Of a DNA stretch of 64,000 nucleotides, positions 9,060 through 17,658 are shown one piece after another. The notes beneath the pieces were generated by a model that ran no database searches, was not told where the DNA came from, and saw only the letters and a list, made by a program, of their open reading frames with translations. This stretch comes from an uncultured Hyphomicrobiales bacterium (GTDB lineage: Bacteria; Pseudomonadota; Alphaproteobacteria; Rhizobiales; Beijerinckiaceae): contig CAIOVE010000066.1 of NCBI GenBank assembly GCA_903861645.1, forward strand, positions 81,068 through 145,067, written 5' to 3'. A program made the position numbers and the translations under genes. Positions within the stretch are counted from its first letter, which is position 1. Every line of letters starts with the position of its first letter.

Positions 9060-9629
9060 TCAATCCTTGCGGGAGCGGAACTCCATCGCCTTGAACAGCG
9101 AGTCGAACGGCACGCCCAGCCCCGCGAAGAATTCGGCGGCGCCCTCCTCGCGGTCGACGATCGAAACGACGAGCGCGACCTCGGCGCCCGCCTCGCGGCA
9201 GACCTCGATCGCCTGCGCCGCAGATCCGCCGGTGGTGGTGACGTCCTCGAGAATGGCGACCTTCTTGCCGGCGAGGCTTTCGCCGCGCGCGAGGCCCTCG
9301 ACCAGCTTGCGCGCGCCGTGGCCCTTGGCCTGCTTGCGCACGACGAAACCGCTGACCGGCTTGCCGTCGGCGACCGACACCGCGACGACCGAGCCGGTGA
9401 TCGGCACCGCGCCAAGCTCGAGGCCGCCGACATGCGTCGCGCCGGAAGCCGCGACCTTCTCCAGCAGCATGTGCGCGATGGTCGCCGCGCCCTCGGGATG
9501 CAGCATCGAGGGCTTCATGTCGAAATAGTAATCGCTCTTGACGCCCGAGGCCAAGGTGATCTCCCCGCGCCCGAAGGAGCGGCGATAGATGATGTCGGCG
9601 AGCCGCGCGCGCGCATCGGCAGTGGTCAT
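9060..9629 (-). CDS. pyrE: Orotate phosphoribosyltransferase
   Basis: 189-residue enzyme that converts orotate and PRPP to orotidine 5-phosphate in pyrimidine synthesis. It shows GEITLASGVKSDYYFDMKP near the N-terminus, FVVRKQAKGHG (flexible catalytic loop) and the PRPP-binding VAILEDVTTTGGSA. The ATG at 9629 gives the normal length and has a G-rich ribosome site; the frame remains open to 9686. It is the first gene of the coupled pyrE-lrgA-lrgB cluster. carB, the other pyrimidine gene here, is 28 kb away. Confidence 0.95.
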   Translation of the reverse strand: MTTADARARLADIIYRRSFGRGEITLASGVKSDYYFDMKPSMLHPEGAATIAHMLLEKVAASGATHVGGLELGAVPITGSVVAVSVADGKPVSGFVVRKQAKGHGARKLVEGLARGESLAGKKVAILEDVTTTGGSAAQAIEVCREAGAEVALVVSIVDREEGAAEFFAGLGVPFDSLFKAMEFRSRKD

Positions 9630-9737
9630 GGTCTTGCCCCCGGTTTCATGCGGGGCGACACAATCAGCCGTCCGCCCGTCGGTCAACTCGCGGCGTGGCG
9701 GAACGGCGGCTTATTCACCGTTCCCTCGCCGCCTCCC

Positions 9738-12700
9738 CTATTCCGCCGCCAGCCGGGCAGGCGCGGCGCCGCCCGCGCGAAAAGCCGCCAGCAGGGCGGC
9801 GCGCTCGGGCGCCGTCGCCGCGGCCGACGCGACGCGCACGTGACCGAAGCCGCGGATTTTTTCCGGCAGGGCCGCGAGCGCGACGGCGGCGGCGTGGCGA
9901 TCCGCCGTCAGCCCCGCGATCACCTCGTCGAGCAGGGCCTCGTAGTCGGCCAGCGCGCGCCGCTCCGCCTTGCGTTCGGCGAGATAGCCGAAGGGATCGA
10001 ATGGCGTGCCGCGCAACCCCTTCAGCGCGGCGAGCAAGCGAAACGCAGGAATCATCCAGGGGCCGAAGGACGTCTTGACCGGGCGACCCTTCGTGTCGCG
10101 ACGCCCGAGGATTGGCGGCGCGAGGTGGAATTCGAGACGCAGGTCGCCCTCGAAGGCGGCGGCGAGCTGACGCGCGAAGGAACCATCCGTGTAGAGCCGC
10201 GCGACCTCGTATTCATCCTTGATCGCCATCAGGCGGAAGAGCTGGCGCGCGACCGCCTCGGCGAGGCCGGCGGAGCCCGGCGTCCGCGACTTTTCGGCCT
10301 CGGCGACGGCGCGAACACGCGTGGCGTAACGCGCCGCGTAGGCGGCGTTCTGGTATCGCGTCAGAAAATCGACGCGCCGCGCGACAATGTCGTCCAGCGA
10401 TTCCGAAATGTCGCGCGCGGGCGCGGATGGACGCGCGGCGGCCGCCAGCGCCGCGACGCCATCCGGATCGACGCAGGCGCGGCGACCCCACGCGAAGGCG
10501 TTCTTGTTCATCTCGACGGCCTCGCCGTTGAGTTCGAGCGCGCGCAGGATCGAGGCTTCCGCCAGCGGCACGAGCCCGGCCTGCCACGCGTGGCCGAGCA
10601 TGAACATGTTGGCGCCGATGGAGTTGCCAAGCAGCGCCGCCGCGATGCCAGTCGCGTCGATGAAACGCGCGTTGTCGCCAGCCGCCTCGCGGATCGTCTT
10701 GCGAATGCGCGCCGTCGGCAGGCGAAAATCCGCGTCGCGCGCGAATTCGCCCGGATAGACCTCCGCCGTGTTGACGATGAAGCCGGTGCGGTCGAGCTTC
10801 GCCGCCGCGAGCACGTTCTTTTGACCGGCGACGACGAGATCGCAGCCGAGCACCAGATCGGCCTCGCCCGCCGCGACGCGAATGGCGTGAATATCCTCCG
10901 GCGCGCGAGCGATTTTCACATGGCTGAAAACGGCGCCGCCCTTCTGCGCGATGCCGGACATATCGATCGCGCCGCAGCCCTTGCCCTCGATATGCGCGGC
11001 CATGGTGAGCACCGCGCCGATGGTGATGACGCCCGTGCCGCCAACGCCCGCGACGAGGATTTCAAAGGGATGCGGACCAAGCTCGGGAACCGCCGGAGCC
11101 GGAAGGGTGGAGACGTCGACGCGCGCGCTGGCGCCGACGGGCGCGAGTTTCCTCGGGCGCGCGCCATGCACGGTGACGAAGGACGGACAGAATCCATTGA
11201 CGCAGGAAAAATCCTTGTTGCAGTTCGACTGGTCGATGACACGCTTGCGGCCGAACTCCGTTTCGAGCGGCTGCACGGACACGCAATTCGACGCGACGCC
11301 GCAATCGCCGCAGCCCTCGCAGACCAGTTCGTTGATGATGACGCGCTTGTCGGGATCGGGAAAGGCGCCGCGCTTGCGGCGACGGCGCTTCTCCGCCGCG
11401 CAGGTCTGGTCGTAGATCATCACGCTCACGCCATCGACCGCGGCGAGTTCGCGCTGCACGTCGTCGAGATCATCGCGATGATGAATGGTGAGACCGGCGG
11501 GCCACGCCATGCCCGGCGGATATTTGTCGGGTTCGTCGGTGACGAGCGCGATGCGCTGAACGCCTTCGGCGGCGACCTGTCGCGCGACGCGATCGACCGT
11601 CAACCCGCCCTCGTGGGCCTGCCCGCCCGTCATGGCGACGGCGTCATTGAACAGGATTTTGTAGGTGATGTTGACGCCCGAGGCGACGGCGAAGCGGATC
11701 GCCAGAACGCCGGAATGATTGTAGGTGCCGTCGCCGATATTCTGGAAAATATGCTTGCGCTTGGAGAAGCGCGCCTCGCCCACCCAGTTGGCGCCCTCGC
11801 CGCCCATCTGCGTCAGGCCCTCGGTGTTGCGGTTCATCCACAAGGCCATCGTGTGACAGCCGATGCCCGCGCCCGCGCGCATGCCCTCGGGCACTTTCGT
11901 CGAGGTATTGTGCGGGCAACCCGAACAGAAGGTGGGATTGCGCCGCGCCGCCTCGCTCGCCTGCGCGAGCATGGTTTGCGCCTGCCGCAGGCGCGACAGA
12001 TTGTCGGCGATATCGGCGTCATCGGGATGAAAACGCTGGACGCGCTCGCCGATCGCGATGGCGATATCGTTGGTGTCGAGCGACGCCTTGACGGGGAACA
12101 GCCAGTCGCCGGCCTCGTCGCGCTTGCCGACGATGACCGGCGGATTGGCCGCGCCATAAAGTTCCTCGCGCAGTTGAACCTCGACCAGCGAGCGCTTTTC
12201 CTCGACGACGATGATGAGTTCGAGCCCGCGCGCGAACTCCCTCAGTCCCTCGGGCTCGATGGGCCACGCGCAGCCGAGCTTGTAGAGGCGCACGCCGAGA
12301 TCGTTGGCGCGGGTCTCGTCGACTCCAAGATCGTCGAACGCCTGACGGACATCGAGGTAGGACTTGCCGAGCGTGATGACGCCGATGCGCGCGTTGGGTC
12401 CGCCGGACATGACGATCCGGTTGAGCTTGTTGGCGCGCACATAGGCAACGATCGCGTCGCGCTTGTGGTCCTGAAGGCGCGCTTCCTGCGCGAGGAAGGG
12501 ATCGCCGGGGCGGATGTTGAGCCCACCCGGCGGCGGCGTGTAATCGGTGGGCGCGACGGGCGAAACACGATCGATCGAGCCATCGACGGAGGCCGTCGAT
12601 TCGACGACCTCCTTCACGCATTTGAGCCCTACCCAGACGCCCGCGTGGCGCGACAGGGCCCAGCCGTGCTGACCGTAATCCAATAATTCCTGCACCCCGG

Positions 12701-13262
12701 CGGGGTTGAGGATGGGAATCATGATGTCGAGGAGATGAAATTCCGATTGATGCGCGGTGGTCGAAGATTCCGCCGTGTGATCGTCGCCCATCAGCAGCAG
12801 CGCGCCGCCATGTTTCGACGTGCCGGCGAGATTGGCGTGACGGAAGGCGTCGCCCGAGCGGTCGACGCCCGGCCCCTTGCCGTACCAGATGGCGAAGACG
12901 CCATCGAACTTGCCCTCGCCGCGCATTTCCGCCTGTTGCGTTCCCCACACGGCGGTCGCGGCGAGTTCCTCGTTCAGGCCGGGCTGGAAGACGATGTCAT
13001 TTGCGTCGAACTGCCGGCGCGCGCGCATGAATTGCTGGTCAAGACCGCCCACCGGAGAGCCGCGATAGCCGGAGACGAAGCCCGCCGTGTTCAGACCGGC
13101 GCGACGGTCGCGCTCCTTCTGCAACATCAGGAGGCGCACGATCGCCTGCGCGCCCGAGAGAAACACCCGGCGCTTCGACAGGTCGTATTTATCGTCGAGG
13201 GAAACCGCCGCCGGCTCCGGCCGCCGTGTCGCGGCTTCCTGGCTTCCCGCCTCGATGGTCAT
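9738..13262 (-). CDS. Indolepyruvate ferredoxin oxidoreductase family protein (fused, 1174 aa)
   Basis: A single large polypeptide combining the thiamine-diphosphate and gamma-type domains of 2-oxoacid:ferredoxin oxidoreductases. Family members oxidise aryl pyruvates or branched 2-oxoacids to acyl-CoA. The N-terminal part has GFVSGYRGSPVGGLD (residues about 70-85). CSGCPHNTST is near residue 446. An iron-sulfur cysteine cluster CEGCGDC...NC...CNKDFSC..GFCPSF spans about 648-690. A gamma-type domain begins at about 720 (VAGVGGTGVITIG), and a C-terminal DUF6537-like region closes the protein. The ATG at 13262 has GGGAGAG upstream. It is transcribed alone and is divergent from the creatininase-family gene. 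The natural substrate is not evident. Confidence 0.88.
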   Translation of the reverse strand: MTIEAGSQEAATRRPEPAAVSLDDKYDLSKRRVFLSGAQAIVRLLMLQKERDRRAGLNTAGFVSGYRGSPVGGLDQQFMRARRQFDANDIVFQPGLNEELAATAVWGTQQAEMRGEGKFDGVFAIWYGKGPGVDRSGDAFRHANLAGTSKHGGALLLMGDDHTAESSTTAHQSEFHLLDIMIPILNPAGVQELLDYGQHGWALSRHAGVWVGLKCVKEVVESTASVDGSIDRVSPVAPTDYTPPPGGLNIRPGDPFLAQEARLQDHKRDAIVAYVRANKLNRIVMSGGPNARIGVITLGKSYLDVRQAFDDLGVDETRANDLGVRLYKLGCAWPIEPEGLREFARGLELIIVVEEKRSLVEVQLREELYGAANPPVIVGKRDEAGDWLFPVKASLDTNDIAIAIGERVQRFHPDDADIADNLSRLRQAQTMLAQASEAARRNPTFCSGCPHNTSTKVPEGMRAGAGIGCHTMALWMNRNTEGLTQMGGEGANWVGEARFSKRKHIFQNIGDGTYNHSGVLAIRFAVASGVNITYKILFNDAVAMTGGQAHEGGLTVDRVARQVAAEGVQRIALVTDEPDKYPPGMAWPAGLTIHHRDDLDDVQRELAAVDGVSVMIYDQTCAAEKRRRRKRGAFPDPDKRVIINELVCEGCGDCGVASNCVSVQPLETEFGRKRVIDQSNCNKDFSCVNGFCPSFVTVHGARPRKLAPVGASARVDVSTLPAPAVPELGPHPFEILVAGVGGTGVITIGAVLTMAAHIEGKGCGAIDMSGIAQKGGAVFSHVKIARAPEDIHAIRVAAGEADLVLGCDLVVAGQKNVLAAAKLDRTGFIVNTAEVYPGEFARDADFRLPTARIRKTIREAAGDNARFIDATGIAAALLGNSIGANMFMLGHAWQAGLVPLAEASILRALELNGEAVEMNKNAFAWGRRACVDPDGVAALAAAARPSAPARDISESLDDIVARRVDFLTRYQNAAYAARYATRVRAVAEAEKSRTPGSAGLAEAVARQLFRLMAIKDEYEVARLYTDGSFARQLAAAFEGDLRLEFHLAPPILGRRDTKGRPVKTSFGPWMIPAFRLLAALKGLRGTPFDPFGYLAERKAERRALADYEALLDEVIAGLTADRHAAAVALAALPEKIRGFGHVRVASAAATAPERAALLAAFRAGGAAPARLAAE

Positions 13263-13315
13263 CGACTGCTCTCCCGCGCCCGCGACTCCGCGGGTCAATT
13301 CATGGCGTCGGCACT

Positions 13316-13335
13316 ATGGCGCCAAATGGCGCCAA
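13316..13335. repeat. Perfect tandem 10-bp repeat in a divergent promoter region
   Basis: Two head-to-tail copies of ATGGCGCCAA, each with the GGCGCC palindrome at its core and spaced by exactly one helical turn. They lie in the 155-base gap between the oxidoreductase gene (start 13262, minus) and the creatininase-family gene (start 13418, plus). The position and helical spacing suggest an operator for a dimeric regulator, which is inference. Confidence 0.5.
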
Positions 13336-13417
13336 TTCAAGGACGCGGGCCGCGGCGCGCGATGGCCGCGCGACCAACGCGCTTGCCTCGCGCGCGGCGC
13401 GCTTCTAGCCTCGCGCC

Positions 13418-14224
13418 ATGGGAACGACGCGCCGCTGGATGGAACTGACCTGGCCCGACTTTCAGGCGGCCGACATGGAGCGCGCCGTCGCCGTGCTGCC
13501 CGTGGCCGCCATCGAGCAACATGGGCCGCATCTGCCTGTTGGCGTCGACGCGCTCATCATGGAGGGCTATCTCGACCGCGTGATGGAGCGCCTGCCCGAG
13601 GAGTCCGGCGCCCTGTTCCTGCCAATCCAGTCCATCGGAACCTCGCGCGAACACGTGGCGTTTCCCGGCACGCTGACGCTGACGCCCGAAACGGCCCTGC
13701 GCGCGTGGATCGAGATCGGCGAAAGCGTCGCGCGCGCCGGGTGCCGCAAGCTCGTCATCGCCAATTCGCACGGCGGCAACAACGCGCTGATCGACATCGT
13801 CGCGCGCGAGTTGCGCGTGCGTCGGAACATGCTGGTCGTGCCCGCCTTCTGGCATCGCTTCGGCTATCCCGACGGCCTGTTCGGCGGCCACGAGCGCCAG
13901 CATGGCATCCACGCCGGCGACATCGAGACGTCGCTCATGCTGGCCTTCCGCCCGGAGCTCGTGCGGACCGACGAGATCGACCATTTTCGACCCGCGAGCG
14001 TCGAAATGGCGCGCGACTTTCAATGGCTGCGCGCCACGGGCCCGCAGGGCTTTGGCTGGATGGCGCAGGATCTGTCGCCTTCGGGCGCGATGGGAGACGC
14101 CACGGCCGCGCGCGTCGACAAGGGCGAATCGGCGGCGGATTACGGCGTCACCGCCTTCATCGAGTTGCTGGCCGACGTCGAGGCCTTCGATCTGTCGCGC
14201 CTCGCGGAAGGACCGCTCGATTAG
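13418..14224 (+). CDS. Creatininase family protein
   Basis: 268-residue metal-dependent amidohydrolase-like protein. The metal-site motifs are IEQHGPHLPVGVDALI near residues 30-45, NSHGGNNALI near 118-128 and HAGDIETSLML near 165-175. Together these give the Glu/His/Asp ligand set of the family that includes creatininase, MftE and FAPy deformylase ArfB. There are no mycofactocin genes nearby, so MftE is unlikely. It is divergent from the large 2-oxoacid oxidoreductase gene. Its stop codon overlaps the convergent glucan gene's stop in the 4 bases TTAG at 14221-14224. Confidence 0.85.
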   Translation: MGTTRRWMELTWPDFQAADMERAVAVLPVAAIEQHGPHLPVGVDALIMEGYLDRVMERLPEESGALFLPIQSIGTSREHVAFPGTLTLTPETALRAWIEIGESVARAGCRKLVIANSHGGNNALIDIVARELRVRRNMLVVPAFWHRFGYPDGLFGGHERQHGIHAGDIETSLMLAFRPELVRTDEIDHFRPASVEMARDFQWLRATGPQGFGWMAQDLSPSGAMGDATAARVDKGESAADYGVTAFIELLADVEAFDLSRLAEGPLD

Positions 14225-15771
14225 CCCGTTAAGGGCAGCGTCCAGGTCTCGCTGACTGCGCGCGATCCCGACCGCAGGGCGACGCGAACATCCGCCGTGA
14301 CGCCAGGGGGAACCTCGACATCGACGCTCGCGCGGAACCCCTCGATGTGGGGATTGACGTCCAGCGCCGAGGCGGCGACGCGTCCCGCGCTAACCGTCGC
14401 GACGATTTCGACCGACGCGGGGTCGCCGGTGAAATAACCGAGATCGCCGCCGGAAAAGTCGATCATGAAACGACGGGCGCCCGCGCCCGCCATCTCGCCG
14501 CCGGAAGCCGGCGACGTCTGGAACGTATTCACCACGCGGCCAAATCCGCTCGCGCCGCGCGGCTCGAGCGTCGCGTGAACGCGATAGGCGACATTGATCG
14601 GCTTGCCCGGCTCGCGCGCGTCCGCGCCCACCCAGGAAACAAAAACGTTCTGCCCGCTCGCGTCCGTGGCCGGCGTTTCCAGCAGTTCGACGCGGCCATC
14701 GCCCCAATCGCCAACCGGCTCGACCCAGTAGCCGGGCCGCCGCTCATAGACCTGCTTCAAATCCTGATAGTGATCGAAGGCGCGATCCCGCTGGATCAGG
14801 CCGTAACCGCGTGGATTTTTGTCCATGAAGGAAAAGCGGCCGCTCGCGGATGGATTGCGCAGCGGCCGCCAGACCCGCTCGCCGGCGCCGGTGAACAGGG
14901 CAAGGCCATCGGAATCGTGAATTTCAGGCCGGAAGTCGCCCGCGAGGCGGCGATCATTCTCGCCGCTCAGGAACATGGAGGCGATGGGCGCCAACCCGAG
15001 CTGGCCGCCCAGGCGGCGGGGGAAAATCGTCGCCGAAATATCAAGCTTGGCCGCGCCATCCGGCGACACGTCGAACCGGAACGCGCCCGTGACCGATTCG
15101 CCATCCAGCAACGCGAGGATCGTGACGCGCGTGGCGTTGGGTTCCGGAGCCTGAATCCAGAATTCGCGAAAGAACGGAAACTCCTCGTTCCCCAGCCCCG
15201 CGTTGACCGTCAGCGCCCGCAGCAGAGCGCCGGCCCTCTGGCCCCGCCCGAGAAACGTGAACGAACTGGCGCTGGTGAAGGTCAGCGTGTCGTCGAAGGC
15301 GCGCGGATCGTTCAGCGGAAACCGCAACCGGAAGCCGGCGAACCCGAGATTGAGGGGCAGCGGCTTGTCGAATTTGACGCGGCCGTAGTCGAAGAGACTG
15401 GCGGCGTAAGGTATCGGCGTGGCGATGCCGTCGCGGATGAGATTGACCGTCACGGGCCGGGCGGAACGCCCGTCCAGATGCATGGTCTCAAGGCGGAACT
15501 GACTGCCCTCGCCCGCGAGGAAGGCGCGCTCGGGCCGAAACCTGATCTCGCGCGCCAGCGCCGGGTCGAGACGCGCCAGCGGTTCGGGCAAGGCGGGCGC
15601 CGGCGCGAGCGGCGCGGTCGACAGGTCGCGGGCGCGCCGGACGACATCCTCGAAGGAAAAGCGCGGCGGCCCCGCCGGCGGTGCCGCCGACGTCGTCTGG
15701 GCGCGCGCCATGGGCGCCAGTCCCGCGAGCGCCAGCGAGGCGATAAAACCGCGTCGGTTTGCCATGCCCAT
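14221..15771 (-). CDS. Periplasmic glucan biosynthesis protein (MdoG/OpgD family)
   Basis: 516 residues with a twin-arginine type signal NRRGFIASLALAGLAPMARA near residues 5-24, so export is probably by Tat, as for OpgD. The mature protein begins with RFSFEDVVRRARDLS and has the periplasmic glucan protein pattern [28 protein letters not shown] and NPRGYGLIQRDRAFDHYQD. The family shapes osmoregulated periplasmic glucans. No opgH-type glucosyltransferase lies in the window. Starts at 15771 or 15765 are both possible; the frame upstream to 15963 lacks protein-like sequence. Confidence 0.88.
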   Translation of the reverse strand: MGMANRRGFIASLALAGLAPMARAQTTSAAPPAGPPRFSFEDVVRRARDLSTAPLAPAPALPEPLARLDPALAREIRFRPERAFLAGEGSQFRLETMHLDGRSARPVTVNLIRDGIATPIPYAASLFDYGRVKFDKPLPLNLGFAGFRLRFPLNDPRAFDDTLTFTSASSFTFLGRGQRAGALLRALTVNAGLGNEEFPFFREFWIQAPEPNATRVTILALLDGESVTGAFRFDVSPDGAAKLDISATIFPRRLGGQLGLAPIASMFLSGENDRRLAGDFRPEIHDSDGLALFTGAGERVWRPLRNPSASGRFSFMDKNPRGYGLIQRDRAFDHYQDLKQVYERRPGYWVEPVGDWGDGRVELLETPATDASGQNVFVSWVGADAREPGKPINVAYRVHATLEPRGASGFGRVVNTFQTSPASGGEMAGAGARRFMIDFSGGDLGYFTGDPASVEIVATVSAGRVAASALDVNPHIEGFRASVDVEVPPGVTADVRVALRSGSRAVSETWTLPLTG

Positions 15772-16039
15772 GATTGAATCCAGCCCCGCGAGCCATCCCG
15801 CCGGCACTGTCACTAAAACGCTGGCGTGGCGCCCGCAAGGCGCGAAAACGGCGGCGCGGCGGCGGCGACGGCCAAGCCACGCCCGGCGCGTGGGGAAAAG
15901 TAAGTCGGGGTTCAAAAAACGCTTGCGCGAATCCAAATTCGGCGTATTGAACGGCCTGCCCAAATCGCACGTGCCTGTGGTCGTGTGTCGGTTGGCGGGG
16001 ATCCGGACAAGAGGCCGGTTAACCGTCAGAAAAAACCGG
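15772..16039. other. Intergenic region upstream of the glucan gene and the odc leader
   Basis: This divergent spacer holds no credible gene. It should carry promoters for the minus-strand glucan gene and the plus-strand leader. An A-rich tract near 15913-15921 (TTCAAAAAACG) stands out against the GC-rich background and could belong to the rightward promoter. I cannot assign -35/-10 boxes with confidence. Confidence 0.4.
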
Positions 16040-16395
16040 CAGCCGGAGCGAACCGGCGAACCCCGCCAAACGGGGGACGCGACTTAAAGCAACGACGGAC
16101 CGGGCTTTTTCGTCTCTGTTGGCCTCCAAAGCCAACGTACCGAAGAGGCTAGTCTATCTTGCCGGGCGTGCGGACGGGACCTCATCCCTTCCAAACGATG
16201 GCCACGACATCCTTGGTCGATGCGTTCACGCATCTTCCGGGGCGGACGTGTCCGACGGCGCATCACCCGGTTGGCCTTGCGGCCAGCCATGGATGGCGTT
16301 GAAGCCAGCGGATCGCGTCTCCATCGCGCGTTCGCGGGCCCGACTCCTCCTCCGAAGCCATTTGCTCTGGCGCGGTGAACCCCGCGCCCTTCGAA
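16040..16395 (+). ncRNA. Probable speF-type structured leader upstream of ornithine decarboxylase
   Basis: About 360 non-coding bases precede the decarboxylase start and fold into several short hairpins. These are GTTGGC/GCCAAC (16118-16136), GGGA/TCCC (16176-16188), ATGCG-TTCA-CGCAT (16220-16233), CGGAC-GT-GTCCG (16243-16254) and TTGGCC-TTGC-GGCCAG-like (about 16271-16287). Alphaproteobacteria are known to carry the conserved speF RNA motif at exactly this place, 5-prime of their ornithine decarboxylase gene, where it is thought to regulate expression. Assignment here rests on gene context and on the hairpin series; I could not compare it with the covariance model. The boundaries are approximate. 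Confidence 0.55.
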
Positions 16396-16406
16396 GGGAT
16401 GCCGCG

Positions 16407-17549
16407 ATGACCGATCGTATCCAACAATTCCTGCGCGACCGCCGTCGTGACGGGCTCGACGATGGACCGTGCATGGTCCTCGACCTCGATGTCGTGCGCG
16501 ACAATTTCACGTCCTTCGCGAAGGCGCTTCCCGACACGCGCGTGTTCTACGCCGTCAAGGCGAACCCCGCGCCGGAGGTGCTCGACCTGCTCGCCCGCCT
16601 CGGCTCCTGCTTCGACACGGCCTCGCTCGTCGAAATCCAGCAGGTTCTCGCGACCGGCTGCGCGCCCGACCGCGTGAGCTTCGGCAACACCATCAAGAAG
16701 GAGCGCGACATCGCGCGCGCCTACGAGCTGGGCATTCGCCTGTTCGCGGTCGACTGCGAGGCCGAGGTCGAGAAGATCGCGCGCGTGGCGCCGGGCTCGA
16801 AGGTGTTCTGCCGCATCCTCTGCGATGGCGACGGCGCCGAATGGCCCCTGTCGCGCAAGTTCGGCTGCGCGCCCGAGATGGCCACGCGCGTGCTTGAGCA
16901 CGCCTTTCGTCTGGGCCTGCACGCCTATGGCGTGTCGTTCCACGTCGGCTCGCAGCAGCGCAACCCGCGCATGTGGGACGGCGCGCTGAAGTCCGCCTCG
17001 GGCATCTTCAAGGAACTCGCCGAACGCGGCATCCATCTGTCGATGGTGAACCTCGGCGGCGGTTTCCCGACGAAGTACCTGAAGGACGTGCCGGCGGTGC
17101 GCGCCTATGGTCAGGCGATCTTCCGCTCGCTGCGCAAGCACTTCGGCAACCGCATCCCGGAGACGATCATCGAGCCGGGCCGCGGCATGGTCGGCAACGC
17201 GGGCGTCATCGAGGCGGAAGTCGTCCTGATCTCGAAGAAGGCCGACACCGACGCGGTGAAGTGGGTGTTTCTCGACATCGGCAAGTTCAACGGACTGGCC
17301 GAGACCATGGACGAGATGATCCGCTATCCGATCCGCACCGAGTTCGACGGCGATGACGTCGAACCCTGCGTGCTCGCCGGTCCGACCTGCGATTCGGTCG
17401 ATGTGCTCTACGAGAAGGACCCCTATTTCCTTCCCGTCAGCCTCGAGATCGGCGCCAAGGTGCTGATCGAGGGAACCGGCGCCTACACGACGACCTACTC
17501 GGCCGTCGGCTTTAATGGCTTTCCGCCGCTGAAGTCCTACGTCATCTGA
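16407..17549 (+). CDS. Ornithine (lysine/ornithine) decarboxylase, fold III PLP type
   Basis: 380-residue alanine-racemase-fold decarboxylase that makes putrescine from ornithine. The PLP lysine is K51 in FYAVKANP, followed by FHVGSQQ (178-184), GGGF (217-220), the phosphate-binding EPGRG (256-260) and the catalytic C328/D329 in GPTCDS. This is the short bacterial eukaryote-like form common in Rhizobiales, some of which also take lysine. The ATG has GAAGGGA upstream. The frame stays open 96 codons further into the leader, but that part carries hairpins and no homology. A GNAT gene follows, and homospermidine synthase lies 3.3 kb downstream. Confidence 0.93.
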   Translation: MTDRIQQFLRDRRRDGLDDGPCMVLDLDVVRDNFTSFAKALPDTRVFYAVKANPAPEVLDLLARLGSCFDTASLVEIQQVLATGCAPDRVSFGNTIKKERDIARAYELGIRLFAVDCEAEVEKIARVAPGSKVFCRILCDGDGAEWPLSRKFGCAPEMATRVLEHAFRLGLHAYGVSFHVGSQQRNPRMWDGALKSASGIFKELAERGIHLSMVNLGGGFPTKYLKDVPAVRAYGQAIFRSLRKHFGNRIPETIIEPGRGMVGNAGVIEAEVVLISKKADTDAVKWVFLDIGKFNGLAETMDEMIRYPIRTEFDGDDVEPCVLAGPTCDSVDVLYEKDPYFLPVSLEIGAKVLIEGTGAYTTTYSAVGFNGFPPLKSYVI

Positions 17550-17555
17550 CGTTCC

Positions 17556-17578
17556 GGTTCGCGGCCAGCCCGCGAACC
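17556..17578 (+). terminator. Hairpin directly after the decarboxylase gene
   Basis: A perfect 9-bp stem, GGTTCGCGG pairing with CCGCGAACC across the loop CCAGC, begins 7 bases after the stop codon. It lacks a clear run of T, so it may be a weak or Rho-assisted terminator, or an mRNA-stabilising end, ahead of the GNAT gene. Confidence 0.4.
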
Positions 17579-17658
17579 TCCAACGGTTATTCACCCTTGT
17601 TCCGATCGGCGCCGCGCGAGCGGTGGCGCGAGGATTGTCTTGCCCGACGGAGGCAACG

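Noticed and set aside
9318..12686. 1122-codon open frame on the plus strand
   Set aside because: It covers pyrE and the oxidoreductase in antisense, with shadow composition and no motif.
16119..16406. N-terminal extension of ornithine decarboxylase
   Set aside because: The in-frame open stretch has no homology to decarboxylases and coincides with the hairpin-rich leader.
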